Source: CAVZTA01 sp963778025 (lineage in GTDB: Bacteria; Chloroflexota; Limnocylindria; Limnocylindrales; CSP1-4). Taken from it: a stretch of DNA of 64,000 bases. How positions within the stretch are numbered: the stretch's first letter is position 1; every line of letters starts with the position of its first letter. Both the position numbers and the translations under genes were made by a program. Shown one piece after another: positions 44,450 to 53,206 of the stretch. The DNA lies in the NCBI GenBank assembly GCA_963778025.1, contig CAVZTA010000010.1, forward strand, positions 1 to 64,000. The letters run 5' to 3'. The notes under the pieces were generated by a model. It searched no databases, was not told where the DNA came from, and saw nothing but the letters and a program-made list of their open reading frames with translations.

Positions 44450-45865
44450 ATGCCTATCATCCGCCCGTGGCCACCGCCGGCGCGTCGTCCGTCACCGCGT
44501 CCGACGCGCGCCGACCCCAACCTTCGCAAGGTCGCCCAGGGCGCGTGGGCGATGTACGACGTCGCCAACACGATCTGGTCGTTCGTCGTCGTGTCGTATG
44601 CCATCGGGCTGTGGCTCACCGACGATGCGCGCTACGGCGAGGGCACCGGCCAGTGGGTGTTCAGCATCGCCGTCGCCGTGTCGGTCGGGATCAACGCGAT
44701 CGTCTCGCCGATCCTGGGCGCGCTCAGCGACCGCGGCGGCCGGCGACTCCCGTTCCTGTTCGTGTTCACGGCACTGTGCGTCGTCCCGACGGCGGTCATC
44801 GGCTTCGCCACGCCGCTCGTCGGCGTGCTGCTGTTCGCGCTCGCGAACTTCGCGTACCAGGCCGCGCTCATCTACTACGACGCATCGCTCCGCCTGGTGT
44901 CCACACCCGAGACACGGGGCCGCGTGTCCGGCCTGGGCGTCGGCATCGGGTACTTCGGGACGGTCTTCTCGGGGCTGATCCTGTTCCTGTTCGACATCCC
45001 GGTCGAAGGTCGGTTCGTGCTCGCCGCCGTGCTGTTCGCGCTGCTGGCGATCCCGATCTTCCTGGTCCTTCGCGAGCCGCCGCCACCCCCCGGGATGGAG
45101 CGCATCCGCGTCAAGGACCTCGCCGGTTCATGGAAGCAGCTGTGGATCACCATCGACCACGCGCGTGAGCATCCCGGGCTTCGCCGGTTCCTCCTGGGAC
45201 GGTTCTTCTACTCGGACGCCGTGAACACGATCATCGTCGTGATGAGCGTCATCGCGGTGCGGGCGGTCGGGCTCACCGAGAGCCAGACGGCGCTGGTGCT
45301 CCTCTCGCTGACCCTCGTCGCGATCGTGATGTCGTTCGTGTGGGGCTACCTGGCCGACCGGATCGGCGCCAAGACCACGCTCCTGCTGGTCCTCGGGTCG
45401 TGGGCGGTGGGACTCGTGCTCGGCGCGGCGTCGCTTTCGTTGAATGGCGTCGATGCGGCGGGTGACCCCGTCCCGAGCGCCGTCGGTCTTGGGCTGTTCC
45501 TCGTCGCCGGGGCGATCCTGGGTTCGGGCCTGGGGGGCGTCCAGGTCGCGGACCGGGCGCTGATGGTCCACCTCGCGCCGGCGCATCGCGTGGGCGAGTT
45601 CTTCGGGATCTACGGGCTGGTCGGCAAGGCGTCGCAGGTCGTGGGTCAGCTGCTGTATGGCGCGATCGTGTTCCTGACGTTCGACTCGCTGGGCGTGGGC
45701 GCGTACCAGCTCGCGGTGCTGTCGCTGATCGTGACGATGCTCATCGGCGCCTGGCTCATCGCACCGATCGAGGAGCGTCGCGAGGATGCGCCGCACGAGC
45801 ACGTGCCGTACACGCCCGTGCCCCGCCTCGAAGCCGACCGCGCGCCGCTCGAGGACGCTCCCTAG
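44450..45865 (+). CDS. MFS transporter of the UMF1 type
   Basis: About 471 residues with twelve predicted helices. The N-terminal signature AQGAWAMYDVANTIWSFVVV and then YAIGLWLTDDARYGEGTGQW is typical of UMF1 permeases. Further landmarks are NAIVSPILGALSDRGGRRLP and GLGGVQVADRALMVHLAPAH, then EFFGIYGLVGKASQVVGQLL. Substrate unknown. ATG 44450 gives an uninterrupted frame. An alternative GTG at 44467 in another frame (MATAGASSVTASDARR) would need a one-base shift near 44510 and gives a more natural N-terminus. Confidence 0.85.
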   Translation: MPIIRPWPPPARRPSPRPTRADPNLRKVAQGAWAMYDVANTIWSFVVVSYAIGLWLTDDARYGEGTGQWVFSIAVAVSVGINAIVSPILGALSDRGGRRLPFLFVFTALCVVPTAVIGFATPLVGVLLFALANFAYQAALIYYDASLRLVSTPETRGRVSGLGVGIGYFGTVFSGLILFLFDIPVEGRFVLAAVLFALLAIPIFLVLREPPPPPGMERIRVKDLAGSWKQLWITIDHAREHPGLRRFLLGRFFYSDAVNTIIVVMSVIAVRAVGLTESQTALVLLSLTLVAIVMSFVWGYLADRIGAKTTLLLVLGSWAVGLVLGAASLSLNGVDAAGDPVPSAVGLGLFLVAGAILGSGLGGVQVADRALMVHLAPAHRVGEFFGIYGLVGKASQVVGQLLYGAIVFLTFDSLGVGAYQLAVLSLIVTMLIGAWLIAPIEERREDAPHEHVPYTPVPRLEADRAPLEDAP

Positions 45866-45874
45866 CGCGGTCGC

Positions 45875-46873
45875 TCAGTCGCCGTAGCCCTCGGGATGCG
45901 CCTGTCGCCACGCCCACGCGGAGCCGATCATCTCGTCGAGCGTGGAGCGTTCCGGGCGCCAGCCGAGGGCGTCCTCCGCCCGCCGGTTCGTGGCGACGAG
46001 CACGGGCGGGTCGCCGGCTCGTCGCGGACCGACGCGGTGCGGGACCGGCCGGCCGGTGACGCGCTCCGCGGCGCTGAGGACATCCCGCACCGAGAACCCG
46101 TCGCCGCTGCCGAGGTTGCAGATCAGCGGATCCGGCGGGGCGTCGGCCGCGCGCACCGCACCCGTCAGCTCCAGCGCTCGCAGGTGCGCGTCCGCCAGGT
46201 CCGAGACGTGGATGTAGTCGCGGATCGGCGTCCCGTCGGGCGTCGGGTAGTCGTCGCCGAACAGCGTCAGCGGCGGCCCTCCGGCGACCGCCGTCAGCAT
46301 GTTCGGGATGAGGTGCGTCTCCGGGCGATGGATCTCGCCCAGGCGCTCGGTCGCGCCGGCGACGTTGAAGTAGCGCAGCACCACGCTCCGCAGCCCGTAC
46401 GCCCCGCCGTACCAGCGCAGCGCGGCCTCGAACGTCCGCTTCGTCTCGCCGTAGGTGTTGATCGGCCGGAGCGGCGCGTCCTCGGGGATGGGCGTGGCGT
46501 CGGGGACGCCGTAGACCGCCGCGGTCGACGAGAACACGATGCGCCCCACGCCGGCCGCCCGCGCGGCCTCGAGCAGGGCGACGCCGCCGGCCACGTTGTC
46601 GCGGTAGTACCTGGCCGGATCCTGGACCGATTCGCCGACCAGCGAGCGAGCCGCACAGTGGAGGATCGCGTCGATGCCGGCGCGGCGCAGCAGGTCCTCG
46701 GTGAACGCGCCGTCGCCGTAGCTGCCGACCGTCAGGTGCGCCTCGGGCGGCGCGGCCGCGCGGTGACCGGTGGACAGGTCATCGAGGACGACGACATCGT
46801 GGCCGGCGGCGACCAGCGCTTCGGCGGACACCGAGCCGACGTAGCCGGCCCCGCCGGTGACGAGCACGCGCAT
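45875..46873 (-). CDS. galE: UDP-glucose 4-epimerase
   Basis: 332 residues, intact. Extended short-chain dehydrogenase: NAD motif VTGGAGYVGSVSAEALVAAG, SSTAAVYG with the catalytic Ser/Thr, and Tyr-x-x-x-Lys in NTYGETKRTFE. Then YFNVAGA and the substrate loop DGTPIRDYIHVSDLADAH follow. It interconverts UDP-glucose and UDP-galactose. It starts in the TGATG junction with the TPR protein gene. The supply of UDP-sugars links it loosely to the GpgS genes nearby. Confidence 0.94.
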   Translation of the reverse strand: MRVLVTGGAGYVGSVSAEALVAAGHDVVVLDDLSTGHRAAAPPEAHLTVGSYGDGAFTEDLLRRAGIDAILHCAARSLVGESVQDPARYYRDNVAGGVALLEAARAAGVGRIVFSSTAAVYGVPDATPIPEDAPLRPINTYGETKRTFEAALRWYGGAYGLRSVVLRYFNVAGATERLGEIHRPETHLIPNMLTAVAGGPPLTLFGDDYPTPDGTPIRDYIHVSDLADAHLRALELTGAVRAADAPPDPLICNLGSGDGFSVRDVLSAAERVTGRPVPHRVGPRRAGDPPVLVATNRRAEDALGWRPERSTLDEMIGSAWAWRQAHPEGYGD

Positions 46874-47310
46874 CAGCGATCCCTTCGCAGGAGCCGCCCG
46901 AGCAGGCCGGGTCGGCGGGTCGAGGCGGCGTCGCCGGCCGGAGCGGTCGCGGATGCGGCCGGGACCGCCGCCGGCGTGGTGGCACCGGGTCGCGACGCGG
47001 GACCCGTGGTCGGCCGGGCGTCGGGCATCGGCAGGTCGTCGGGCACGGCATCCCCGCGACCGACGAGGATCTCCGCTGACCGTGCCGCCATCCGCTGGGC
47101 GATCGGGCTTTCGGGGTCGAAGACCTGCGCCTGACGCGACCAGCGATAGGTCGCGGCCGGATCACCCCGTTCCGCCGCGACCCGCGCCATGCCCACCGCC
47201 GCGATCGCGTTCCGAGGGTCCGCGTCCAGCACCTGGCGATACAGCCGCTCGGCATGGTCCAGCAGCCCGACGGTCAGGAGGCGCTCCGCCTCGAGCAGGA
47301 GCTCGATCAT
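46873..47310 (-). CDS. Small TPR protein
   Basis: 145 residues. Two tetratricopeptide-like units (LLDHAERLYRQVLDADPRNA, then AVGMARVAAERGDPAATYRW) are followed by an Ala/Pro/Thr-rich disordered linker and a basic end (PGLLGRLLRRDR) that could bind membrane or RNA. It overlaps the CCA-adding enzyme gene upstream and galE downstream, so it is within the operon. Function unknown; TPRs suggest protein contacts. Confidence 0.65.
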   Translation of the reverse strand: MIELLLEAERLLTVGLLDHAERLYRQVLDADPRNAIAAVGMARVAAERGDPAATYRWSRQAQVFDPESPIAQRMAARSAEILVGRGDAVPDDLPMPDARPTTGPASRPGATTPAAVPAASATAPAGDAASTRRPGLLGRLLRRDR

Positions 47311-48680
47311 CGGCGCCCCGCGGCGATGTCGTGGGCGAGCGACAGGAGGCGAGGCCGGTCGTTCAAGCGGGGGTCGGCGATGACCCGGTCGGTGAGGGCT
47401 TCGAGGATGCGCCCGAGCTGCGGCCCCGGGCCGATGCCCAGCTCCCGCATCACCTCGTGGCCGTCGACGGCGAGCTGCGTCCGATCGAGCGCCACCTTCG
47501 CCTCCAGCTGCTCGGCGATCCGCCGCCGGAGCGCCGACACGCGGCCGGCGTCGGCCGGTAGCCCGGATCCGACGTTGTCGGCCTCGCGCAGGAGCAGCAG
47601 GTCGTCGACGAGGTCCAGCCCGACGCGGACGAGGAACCGGCGGACCGCGGCATCCGACGACCGCGGCTCCATCGAGAACATGTGGTGCCGGATCAGCCGG
47701 CTCACGTGCTCGGTCCGCTCGCGGGGCCCGTGGAGGCGGTCGAGGAGCTCCGTCGCCATCCTCGCCCCGACGGTGTCGTGGCCGACGAACCGCCCGTCGG
47801 CAAGGGTCGCTGGCTTGCCGATGTCATGGAGCAGGGCCGCCAGCCGCACGTTCGGGGTGGCGGCGGAGGCGTCGACGGTGCGGAGCGTGTGCGCCCACAG
47901 GTCCTCGCCCGGGACCTTGTTCTGCGGGATGCCACGTTGCGCGTCGAGGTCGGGGAACAGGGTCGCGAGGACCCCGGTGTCGGCGAGGAGCCGCAACCCC
48001 ACGGACGGCCGACGGGCGAGGAGCAGCCGGTCCAGCTCCCCAAGGACCCGCTCGCCCGACAGGTGGGCGGTCAGCGGCGCGTGCTCCCGGATCGCGGCCA
48101 GGGTCGCCGCCTCGAGCTCGAAGCCGAGCGTGGCCGCGAACCGGATCCCGCGCAGGATCCGCAGCGCATCCTCCTGGAACCGCGCGGCCGGGTCGCCGAC
48201 GGCGCGGATCAGACCCGCACCGATGTCGGCCACCCCGTCGTACGGGTCCACGATCGCCGGGTCGGTGGCGACGCCCGCCGGCCCGCCCCACGCGATGGCG
48301 TTCATCGTGAAATCGCGCCGGGCGAGGTCGACCTCGATGGTGCCCCCGAACACGATCCGGTGCGGCCGTCGGAAGTCGGCGTAGTCGTGGTCCTGGCGGA
48401 ACGTCGTGATCTGCAGCGGTTCGGCCAGGCCGTCCACGCGCAGCGCGACGGTCCCGAACGCGTTCTCGTAGACGCTGCCCGGGAACAGCGCCTGGACCTG
48501 TTCCGGCGCCGCGGAGCTCGCGAGGTCCCAGTCGTGGGCGTCGACGCGCCGGATGGCGTCACGCAGCGCGCCGCCCACCGCATACGCGGCGAAGCCGTTC
48601 GCCCGGAGCGTGTCGATGTGGGTCCGGACCGCCGGCGGGATGGCCGCCGCGAGATCGGGCCCGGGGCCGGCCGGCGCCAT
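47307..48680 (-). CDS. CCA-adding tRNA nucleotidyltransferase / poly(A) polymerase family
   Basis: 457 residues, intact. Class II nucleotidyltransferase head: GFAAYAVGGALRDAIRRVDA, then HDWDLASSA with the DxD metal pair, RRDFTMNAIAW, and the RNA-binding neck QEDALRILRGIRFAATLGFE. An HD domain follows (LAALLHDIGKPATLADGRFV, then RLIRHHMF). It adds CCA to tRNA 3' ends, or acts in only one step of this. The window's only tRNA already encodes CCA, so repair is one likely use. It sits 8 bp after the HNH gene. Confidence 0.92.
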   Translation of the reverse strand: MAPAGPGPDLAAAIPPAVRTHIDTLRANGFAAYAVGGALRDAIRRVDAHDWDLASSAAPEQVQALFPGSVYENAFGTVALRVDGLAEPLQITTFRQDHDYADFRRPHRIVFGGTIEVDLARRDFTMNAIAWGGPAGVATDPAIVDPYDGVADIGAGLIRAVGDPAARFQEDALRILRGIRFAATLGFELEAATLAAIREHAPLTAHLSGERVLGELDRLLLARRPSVGLRLLADTGVLATLFPDLDAQRGIPQNKVPGEDLWAHTLRTVDASAATPNVRLAALLHDIGKPATLADGRFVGHDTVGARMATELLDRLHGPRERTEHVSRLIRHHMFSMEPRSSDAAVRRFLVRVGLDLVDDLLLLREADNVGSGLPADAGRVSALRRRIAEQLEAKVALDRTQLAVDGHEVMRELGIGPGPQLGRILEALTDRVIADPRLNDRPRLLSLAHDIAAGRR

Positions 48681-48688
48681 CGCCGGGA

Positions 48689-49204
48689 TCAGTTCCGGCC
48701 GAGGAACAGGTACGACCGCCAGGTCTCGTTCCGCTCGTCCGAGAGGTACGGCGTGAACAGCGAGTACAGATCGCTGCGTGGCTCGAACGGCGAGCGCACG
48801 AGCCGGAAGTGCGTCTCTTCGAGCGTCTTGCCGCCCTTGCGGTGGTTGCAGTTCTTGCACGCCGCGACGAGGTTGTCCCACGAATGGCTGCCGCCACGAT
48901 GGCGCGGGACGATGTGGTCGAGCGTGAGGTCGTTGGACTGCCGGCCGCAGTACTGGCAGGTGTGCCGGTCGCGCGCGAAGATCTCGCGCCGCGTGAGCTT
49001 GACGCGCGGTCGGGGTCGCCGGACGTGGTGCTGGAGCCGGATGACCGATGGCGCGCGATAGACCTCGGTCACCGTCCGGACTTCCGTGTGGTCGTACTCG
49101 AGGACCTCGGCTTTCAGCCCGAACACGAGCCGGAACGCCCGCGGGATGTTGCAGACGTTCAAGGGCTCGTAATTCTGGTTCAGCACGAGCACCACGCCGT
49201 TCAT
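48689..49204 (-). CDS. HNH endonuclease
   Basis: 171 residues. A conserved N-terminal domain (VLVLNQNYEPLNVCNIPRAF, then RLVFGLKAEVLE) precedes the HNH motif with two zinc-binding Cys pairs: CQYCGRQSNDLTLDHIVPRH, then RGGSHSWDNLVAACKNCNHR. This is the common bacterial, non-mobile HNH family often called McrA-like; its role in the host is unclear (DNA repair or nuclease). Intact. Operon with the CCA-adding enzyme gene. Confidence 0.9.
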   Translation of the reverse strand: MNGVVLVLNQNYEPLNVCNIPRAFRLVFGLKAEVLEYDHTEVRTVTEVYRAPSVIRLQHHVRRPRPRVKLTRREIFARDRHTCQYCGRQSNDLTLDHIVPRHRGGSHSWDNLVAACKNCNHRKGGKTLEETHFRLVRSPFEPRSDLYSLFTPYLSDERNETWRSYLFLGRN

Positions 49205-49259
49205 GGTTGCCGAACGATAGCAACTTCGGCCCGGCGTGCCCCAAGCGTGTTTTCCTGTC

Positions 49260-50189
49260 TCAGGCGCGTCCGGTCGCAGCTCCGGTCGCGGCGTCCCAGC
49301 CACCCGCCTGACCGACCTTCGAGGCGAGCGGCCGTGCCAGGGCACCGGCGATGAAGCGCGCGGCGACGAGGACCTTGTCGAGGTTCGCGCCGTGCTCGTA
49401 GCCCGAGCGGTCGAGGAGATACACGAGGTCCTCGGTGGCGAGGTTCCCGGCCGCGCCGGGCGCGTACGGACAGCCGCCGGTCCCGCCGGTCGACGCATCG
49501 AAGGTCCGCACCCCGGCCGTGAGTCCCGCCACGACGTTGGCGAGCGCCGTGCCACGCGTGTCGTGGAAGTGGTAGGCGATCGACGACGGGGCGAATCCGG
49601 CTCGGTCCGCGACGGCGGTGAGCTCCGTGACCTGGTCCGGGACGGCGACGCCGATCGTGTCCCCGAAGCAGACCTCGTCCACGCCGATGTCCCGGAGCCT
49701 CCGGGCGACAGCCACGGCCCGAGCCGGCTCCACCGCCCCGGAATACGGGCAGCCGAACGCCGTCGAGACGTAGCCGCGCACCCACCAGCCGCGCTCCCGG
49801 GCGCCGGCGACGACGGGTGCGAAGGCGGCCAGGCTCTCGTCGACGGTCATCCGGATGTTCCGGGTCGTGAACGCGTCGGTCGCGGCGGTGAACACCGCGA
49901 TGGCGTCCGCACCGGCGGCCGCGGCGCGATCCAGCCCGCGCACGTTGGGGACGAGCACCGGATAGCGGACGCCGTCGATGCGGGGGAGGGAGGGCAGCAG
50001 CGCGTCCGCGTCGGCGAGCTGGGGGATGGCGCTGGGACTGACGAAGCTGGTCGCCTCGATCTCGCGGAGCCCGGCGTCGACCAGCAGCTCGATGAACCGG
50101 CGCTTCGCCGCGGTGGGGATGGGCGAGGCCTCGTTCTGCAGGCCGTCGCGCGGCCCGACCTCGTAGATCCGGACGTGGTCGCCAGGCAT
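49260..50189 (-). CDS. Hydroxymethylglutaryl-CoA lyase
   Basis: 309 residues, intact. TIM-barrel HMG-CoA lyase: VRIYEVGPRDGLQNEASPIP with the catalytic Arg-Asp, IEATSFVSPSAIPQLADADA, YHFHDTRGTALANV with the metal His residues, and the loop GGTGGCPYAPGAAGNLATED with the catalytic Cys. It cleaves HMG-CoA to acetyl-CoA and acetoacetate, the last step of leucine degradation. Two carboxylase subunit genes and an enoyl-CoA hydratase gene lie within 12 kb on the same strand. Confidence 0.93.
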   Translation of the reverse strand: MPGDHVRIYEVGPRDGLQNEASPIPTAAKRRFIELLVDAGLREIEATSFVSPSAIPQLADADALLPSLPRIDGVRYPVLVPNVRGLDRAAAAGADAIAVFTAATDAFTTRNIRMTVDESLAAFAPVVAGARERGWWVRGYVSTAFGCPYSGAVEPARAVAVARRLRDIGVDEVCFGDTIGVAVPDQVTELTAVADRAGFAPSSIAYHFHDTRGTALANVVAGLTAGVRTFDASTGGTGGCPYAPGAAGNLATEDLVYLLDRSGYEHGANLDKVLVAARFIAGALARPLASKVGQAGGWDAATGAATGRA

Positions 50190-50218
50190 CGCTGGACCTC
50201 GCGCGGGCGCGCGAGCGA

Positions 50219-50410
50219 TCAGCCTTTCGGCGGGTCCATCGCCCGCTCCTGGCGGGCGATCTCGACCTCGATGCGGGCGACCTCGGCCGACGCCTGCTCC
50301 CACTCGTGACCGCCGAGCGGCGCCGCGTTGCGCCGATCGCGGGCCGCCTTGTGGAGCTTCAGGAGCTCCTCGCGCGTCTGGGGCAACGGCTTGGTCTGGG
50401 CGTCGGCCAT
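50219..50410 (-). CDS. Small coiled-coil protein
   Basis: 63 residues (MADAQTKPLPQTREELLKLH, then KAARDRRNAAPLGGHEWEQA). It is largely charged alpha helix ending VARIEVEIARQERAMDPPKG. GGAGG precedes the ATG. It lies between the carboxylase alpha and HMG-CoA lyase genes, and may be translated with them. No family recognised; its small conserved-looking form suggests a real gene. Confidence 0.55.
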   Translation of the reverse strand: MADAQTKPLPQTREELLKLHKAARDRRNAAPLGGHEWEQASAEVARIEVEIARQERAMDPPKG

Positions 50411-50433
50411 GGGTCCTCCTGTCGGGGTGGAGC

Positions 50434-52456
50434 CTACTCGACCGACGCGAGTCGCTGGCCGCGGCTGACCTGCTCCCCCTCTCGGACGGCGATCTCCCGG
50501 ACGGTCCCGGCACGCGGCGCCGCGACGACGTGCTCCATCTTCATCGCCTCGAGCGTGACGACGGGCTCGCCGGCCTCGACGGTGTCGCCGGCCGGGTGAT
50601 GGACGGCCAGGACGGCGCCCGGCATGGGCGCGACGAGCTCGACGGGCCCGGTAGCGCCGTGGCCCGGCCGCGGCACGAGCGGCGCGCGCCTCGTCCGGTG
50701 GTGGCGCAAGGCGGATCGGGACGCTGCGGCCCGCGATGTCGACGTGGAGCGTGTCGCCGACGAGGGCGCTCGGAGCCTCCAGCGCGCCGGTGGCGATGAC
50801 GCCCGTCGACTCGGGCTCGCCGTCGATCTCGAGCCGGGCGGTCCGCGGGGCGTTCATCCGCCAGCCGCCGCGCCACGGGTCGGTGACGTCAGCGGCGGCC
50901 GCGTCCAGCAGCGTCGCGGCCGCTGCGGCGCGGATGGCGTCGGGGATCGCGGTCCGGTCCGACCAGTCGTCCGGCGGCCAGATCCGCTCCAGCGTGTCGA
51001 TCCGGGCCTGCCCGTCACGGACGACGGGCTGGCGCACCAGCCAGCGCAGGAACCGCAGGTTGGTGATGAGTCCCAGGACGACCGTGCCGTCGAGCGCGGC
51101 GGTCAGCCGGTCCAGCGCCGTCGCGCGATCCGGCCCGTGGGCGATGATCTTGGCGAGCATCGGGTCGAAGCGGTCGCTGACCTCGTCGTCCTCGGCGACC
51201 CCGGCATCGATGCGGATGCCCTCGCCGCCGGGCCAGCGGAGCTGCTCGATGCGCCCGGTCGCGGGCAGGAACCCGGCCTCGGCGTCCTCGGCGTAGAGCC
51301 GGACCTCGACCGCATGACCGACCCGCCGCCCATCGACCTCGCGCTGGTCGAACGGCAGCGGGCGGCCCTCGGCGATCGCCAGTTGCAGCTCGACGAGGTC
51401 CAGGCCCGTCACCAGCTCCGTCACCGGGTGCTCGACCTGGAGCCGCGTGTTCATCTCGAGGAAGTGGAACGCGCCGCGGTCGTCGAGCAGGAACTCGACC
51501 GTCCCGGCCGACACGTAGCCGACGGCGCCGGCGAGGGTCAGCGCCGCCTCGCCGAGCCGGGCGCGCGTCGCCGCATCCACCGCCGGCGACGGCGTCTCCT
51601 CCAGCACCTTCTGGTGGCGGCGCTGGATCGAACAGTCACGTTCGCCGAGATGGACGCCCTGGCCGTGCGCGTCGAACAGCACCTGGACCTCGACGTGGCG
51701 CGGACCCTCGACGAGCCGCTCCAGGATCAGCCGGTCGTCCCCGAATGCCGCCCCGGCCTCCCGACGCGCGGCCGCGAGTGCGTCCGGGAGGCGCTCCAGG
51801 TCGCGGACGGTGCGCATGCCCTTCCCGCCGCCGCCGGCTGCGGGCTTGACGAGGATCGGGACGCCGATGCGGGACGCCTCGGCAAGGAGCCGGGCGTCGG
51901 ACTGGTCCGCTTCGTCGTAGCCCGGGATGACCGGCACGCCCAGCGACGCGGCCAGCCGCCGCGCCGCCGCCTTGTCGCCCATCGCGCGGATCGCGTCGGG
52001 CGGCGGGCCGATCCATCGGATGGCGGCTCGTTCGACGGCCTCGGCGAAGGCGGCGTTCTCGGCGAGGAACCCGAAGCCCGGGTGGACGGCGTCGGCGTGT
52101 GCGGCACGTGCGGCCGAGACGACGGCAGCGATGTCGAGCAGGTCGAGGGCGTCGGGGCCGGTCGTCGGCGGGACGATCGTCACGAGCCCGAGCCGGTCGC
52201 CCGTGCGGCGGATCCGGTTCGCGATCTCGCCGCGGTTGGCGACGAACAACCGCCGGATCGGGGGCGCTGTGGCGGGAGCCGGTGGTGTCCCGTCCCGGTC
52301 GGCACGCTCCAACGCGACGATCGCGTCATCCGCGACACGCCATCGACCGCCGACCCGCCGTGCCGGCAGCGTCCCGTGCTCGATCCAGCGCTGGACGGTC
52401 CGCGTCGTCGTGCCCAGCCGCGCGGCGACCTGGCTGGGCGACAGTTCCTCGGACAT
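50434..52456 (-). CDS. HTH-biotin carboxylase-BCCP fusion: acyl-CoA (methylcrotonyl-CoA) carboxylase alpha subunit (one frameshift)
   Basis: Residues 5-50 form an excisionase/MerR-type helix-turn-helix (SPSQVAARLGTTTRTVQRWI, then HGTLPARRVGGRWRV). From about 68 a biotin carboxylase follows: IRRLFVANRGEIANRIRRTG, the ATP loop KPAAGGGGKGM, then FHFLEMNTRLQVEHPVTELV. The end holds the biotinyl domain (VELVAPMPGAVLAVHHPAGD, then LEAMKMEHVVA) after a shift near 50690. Normal acyl-CoA carboxylase alpha subunits lack the N-terminal domain. About 20 residues early in the carboxylase are also missing compared with usual members. The HMG-CoA lyase context favours methylcrotonyl-CoA as substrate. Confidence 0.85.
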
Positions 52457-52503
52457 CGTGTCGCGATCGTCGCACAGCCGGGATCCGCCGGCACGGCGAG
52501 GGG

Positions 52504-53110
52504 TCAGGCGCCGCCGTCGCTGACGGGTCCGACCTCCAACCGGGCAGGGCCGCCCGGGGTCGCGCATGCCGGGGTCGGGAAGGTGGTCGTCAGCACCGGC
52601 GACGAGCCGAGCGGCACGATCTCGACACGCAGGGTCGCGTCGGCGGCCTGGTCGGGGCACCAGTTCCGGAACGCGAGGCGGATCACGGCCTCACCCGGCA
52701 CGGGTGCCGCGGGGTCGAGCGGCTCCTGGCGCAGGACCAGATCCGTCGGGAGCGCCGGCGAGTCGGCCGCGATGACGGGTGCCGACGGTCCTCCCAGCGC
52801 GACCTCGACCGCGCCGCGCAGCGTGCACGCCTGCGGCCCGGACGTGAGGCCCACGACGATGCCGCTGTAGGCCGTGCCCATCGCGCCCTCCCACGGGGCC
52901 ACCGCGAAGGTCAGCATCGCCAACGTGCATGGCGGCGGGCCGCCAGCCGACGTCGCGGGCGCGCTCGACGGGGCAGGGCTAGAGGTCGCCGGCGCGCTCA
53001 CGATGGTTGGCGATGGCGTGCTCGTCCCGCAGCCCGCGGTCAGCGACGACCAGGCCAGCGGTCGCGAGCGCCGTGGTGAGGGACCGGCGATGCCGGCGAC
53101 GAGCGTCCAT
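52504..53110 (-). CDS. DUF4232-like lipoprotein (one frameshift)
   Basis: ATG 53110 starts a basic, hydrophobic signal (RRSLTTALATAGLVV). A one-base shift near 53050 leads to the lipobox LTAGC, then a Ser/Pro/Ala linker and a beta-sandwich domain (YSGIVVGLTSGPQACTLRGA, then IRLAFRNWCPDQAADATLRV). This resembles DUF4232-type exported domains of high-GC bacteria. It lies directly upstream of the carboxylase alpha gene on the same strand but is unrelated in function. Role unknown. Confidence 0.55.
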
Positions 53111-53206
53111 GTGACCTCCGCGGGGTCTTCGGCGATCCAGGATCGGTTCGCCCGGTCCTTGGCGACGCTTGGACGAGGCGGACGGGCCGCGTGTGCCGGA
53201 TCGCGC

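Noticed and set aside
48689..49204. HNH gene as part of a homing or phage element
   Set aside because: It is embedded in a housekeeping operon (CCA-adding enzyme, GalE), and has no terminal repeats or phage genes around it; it belongs to the common chromosomal HNH family.
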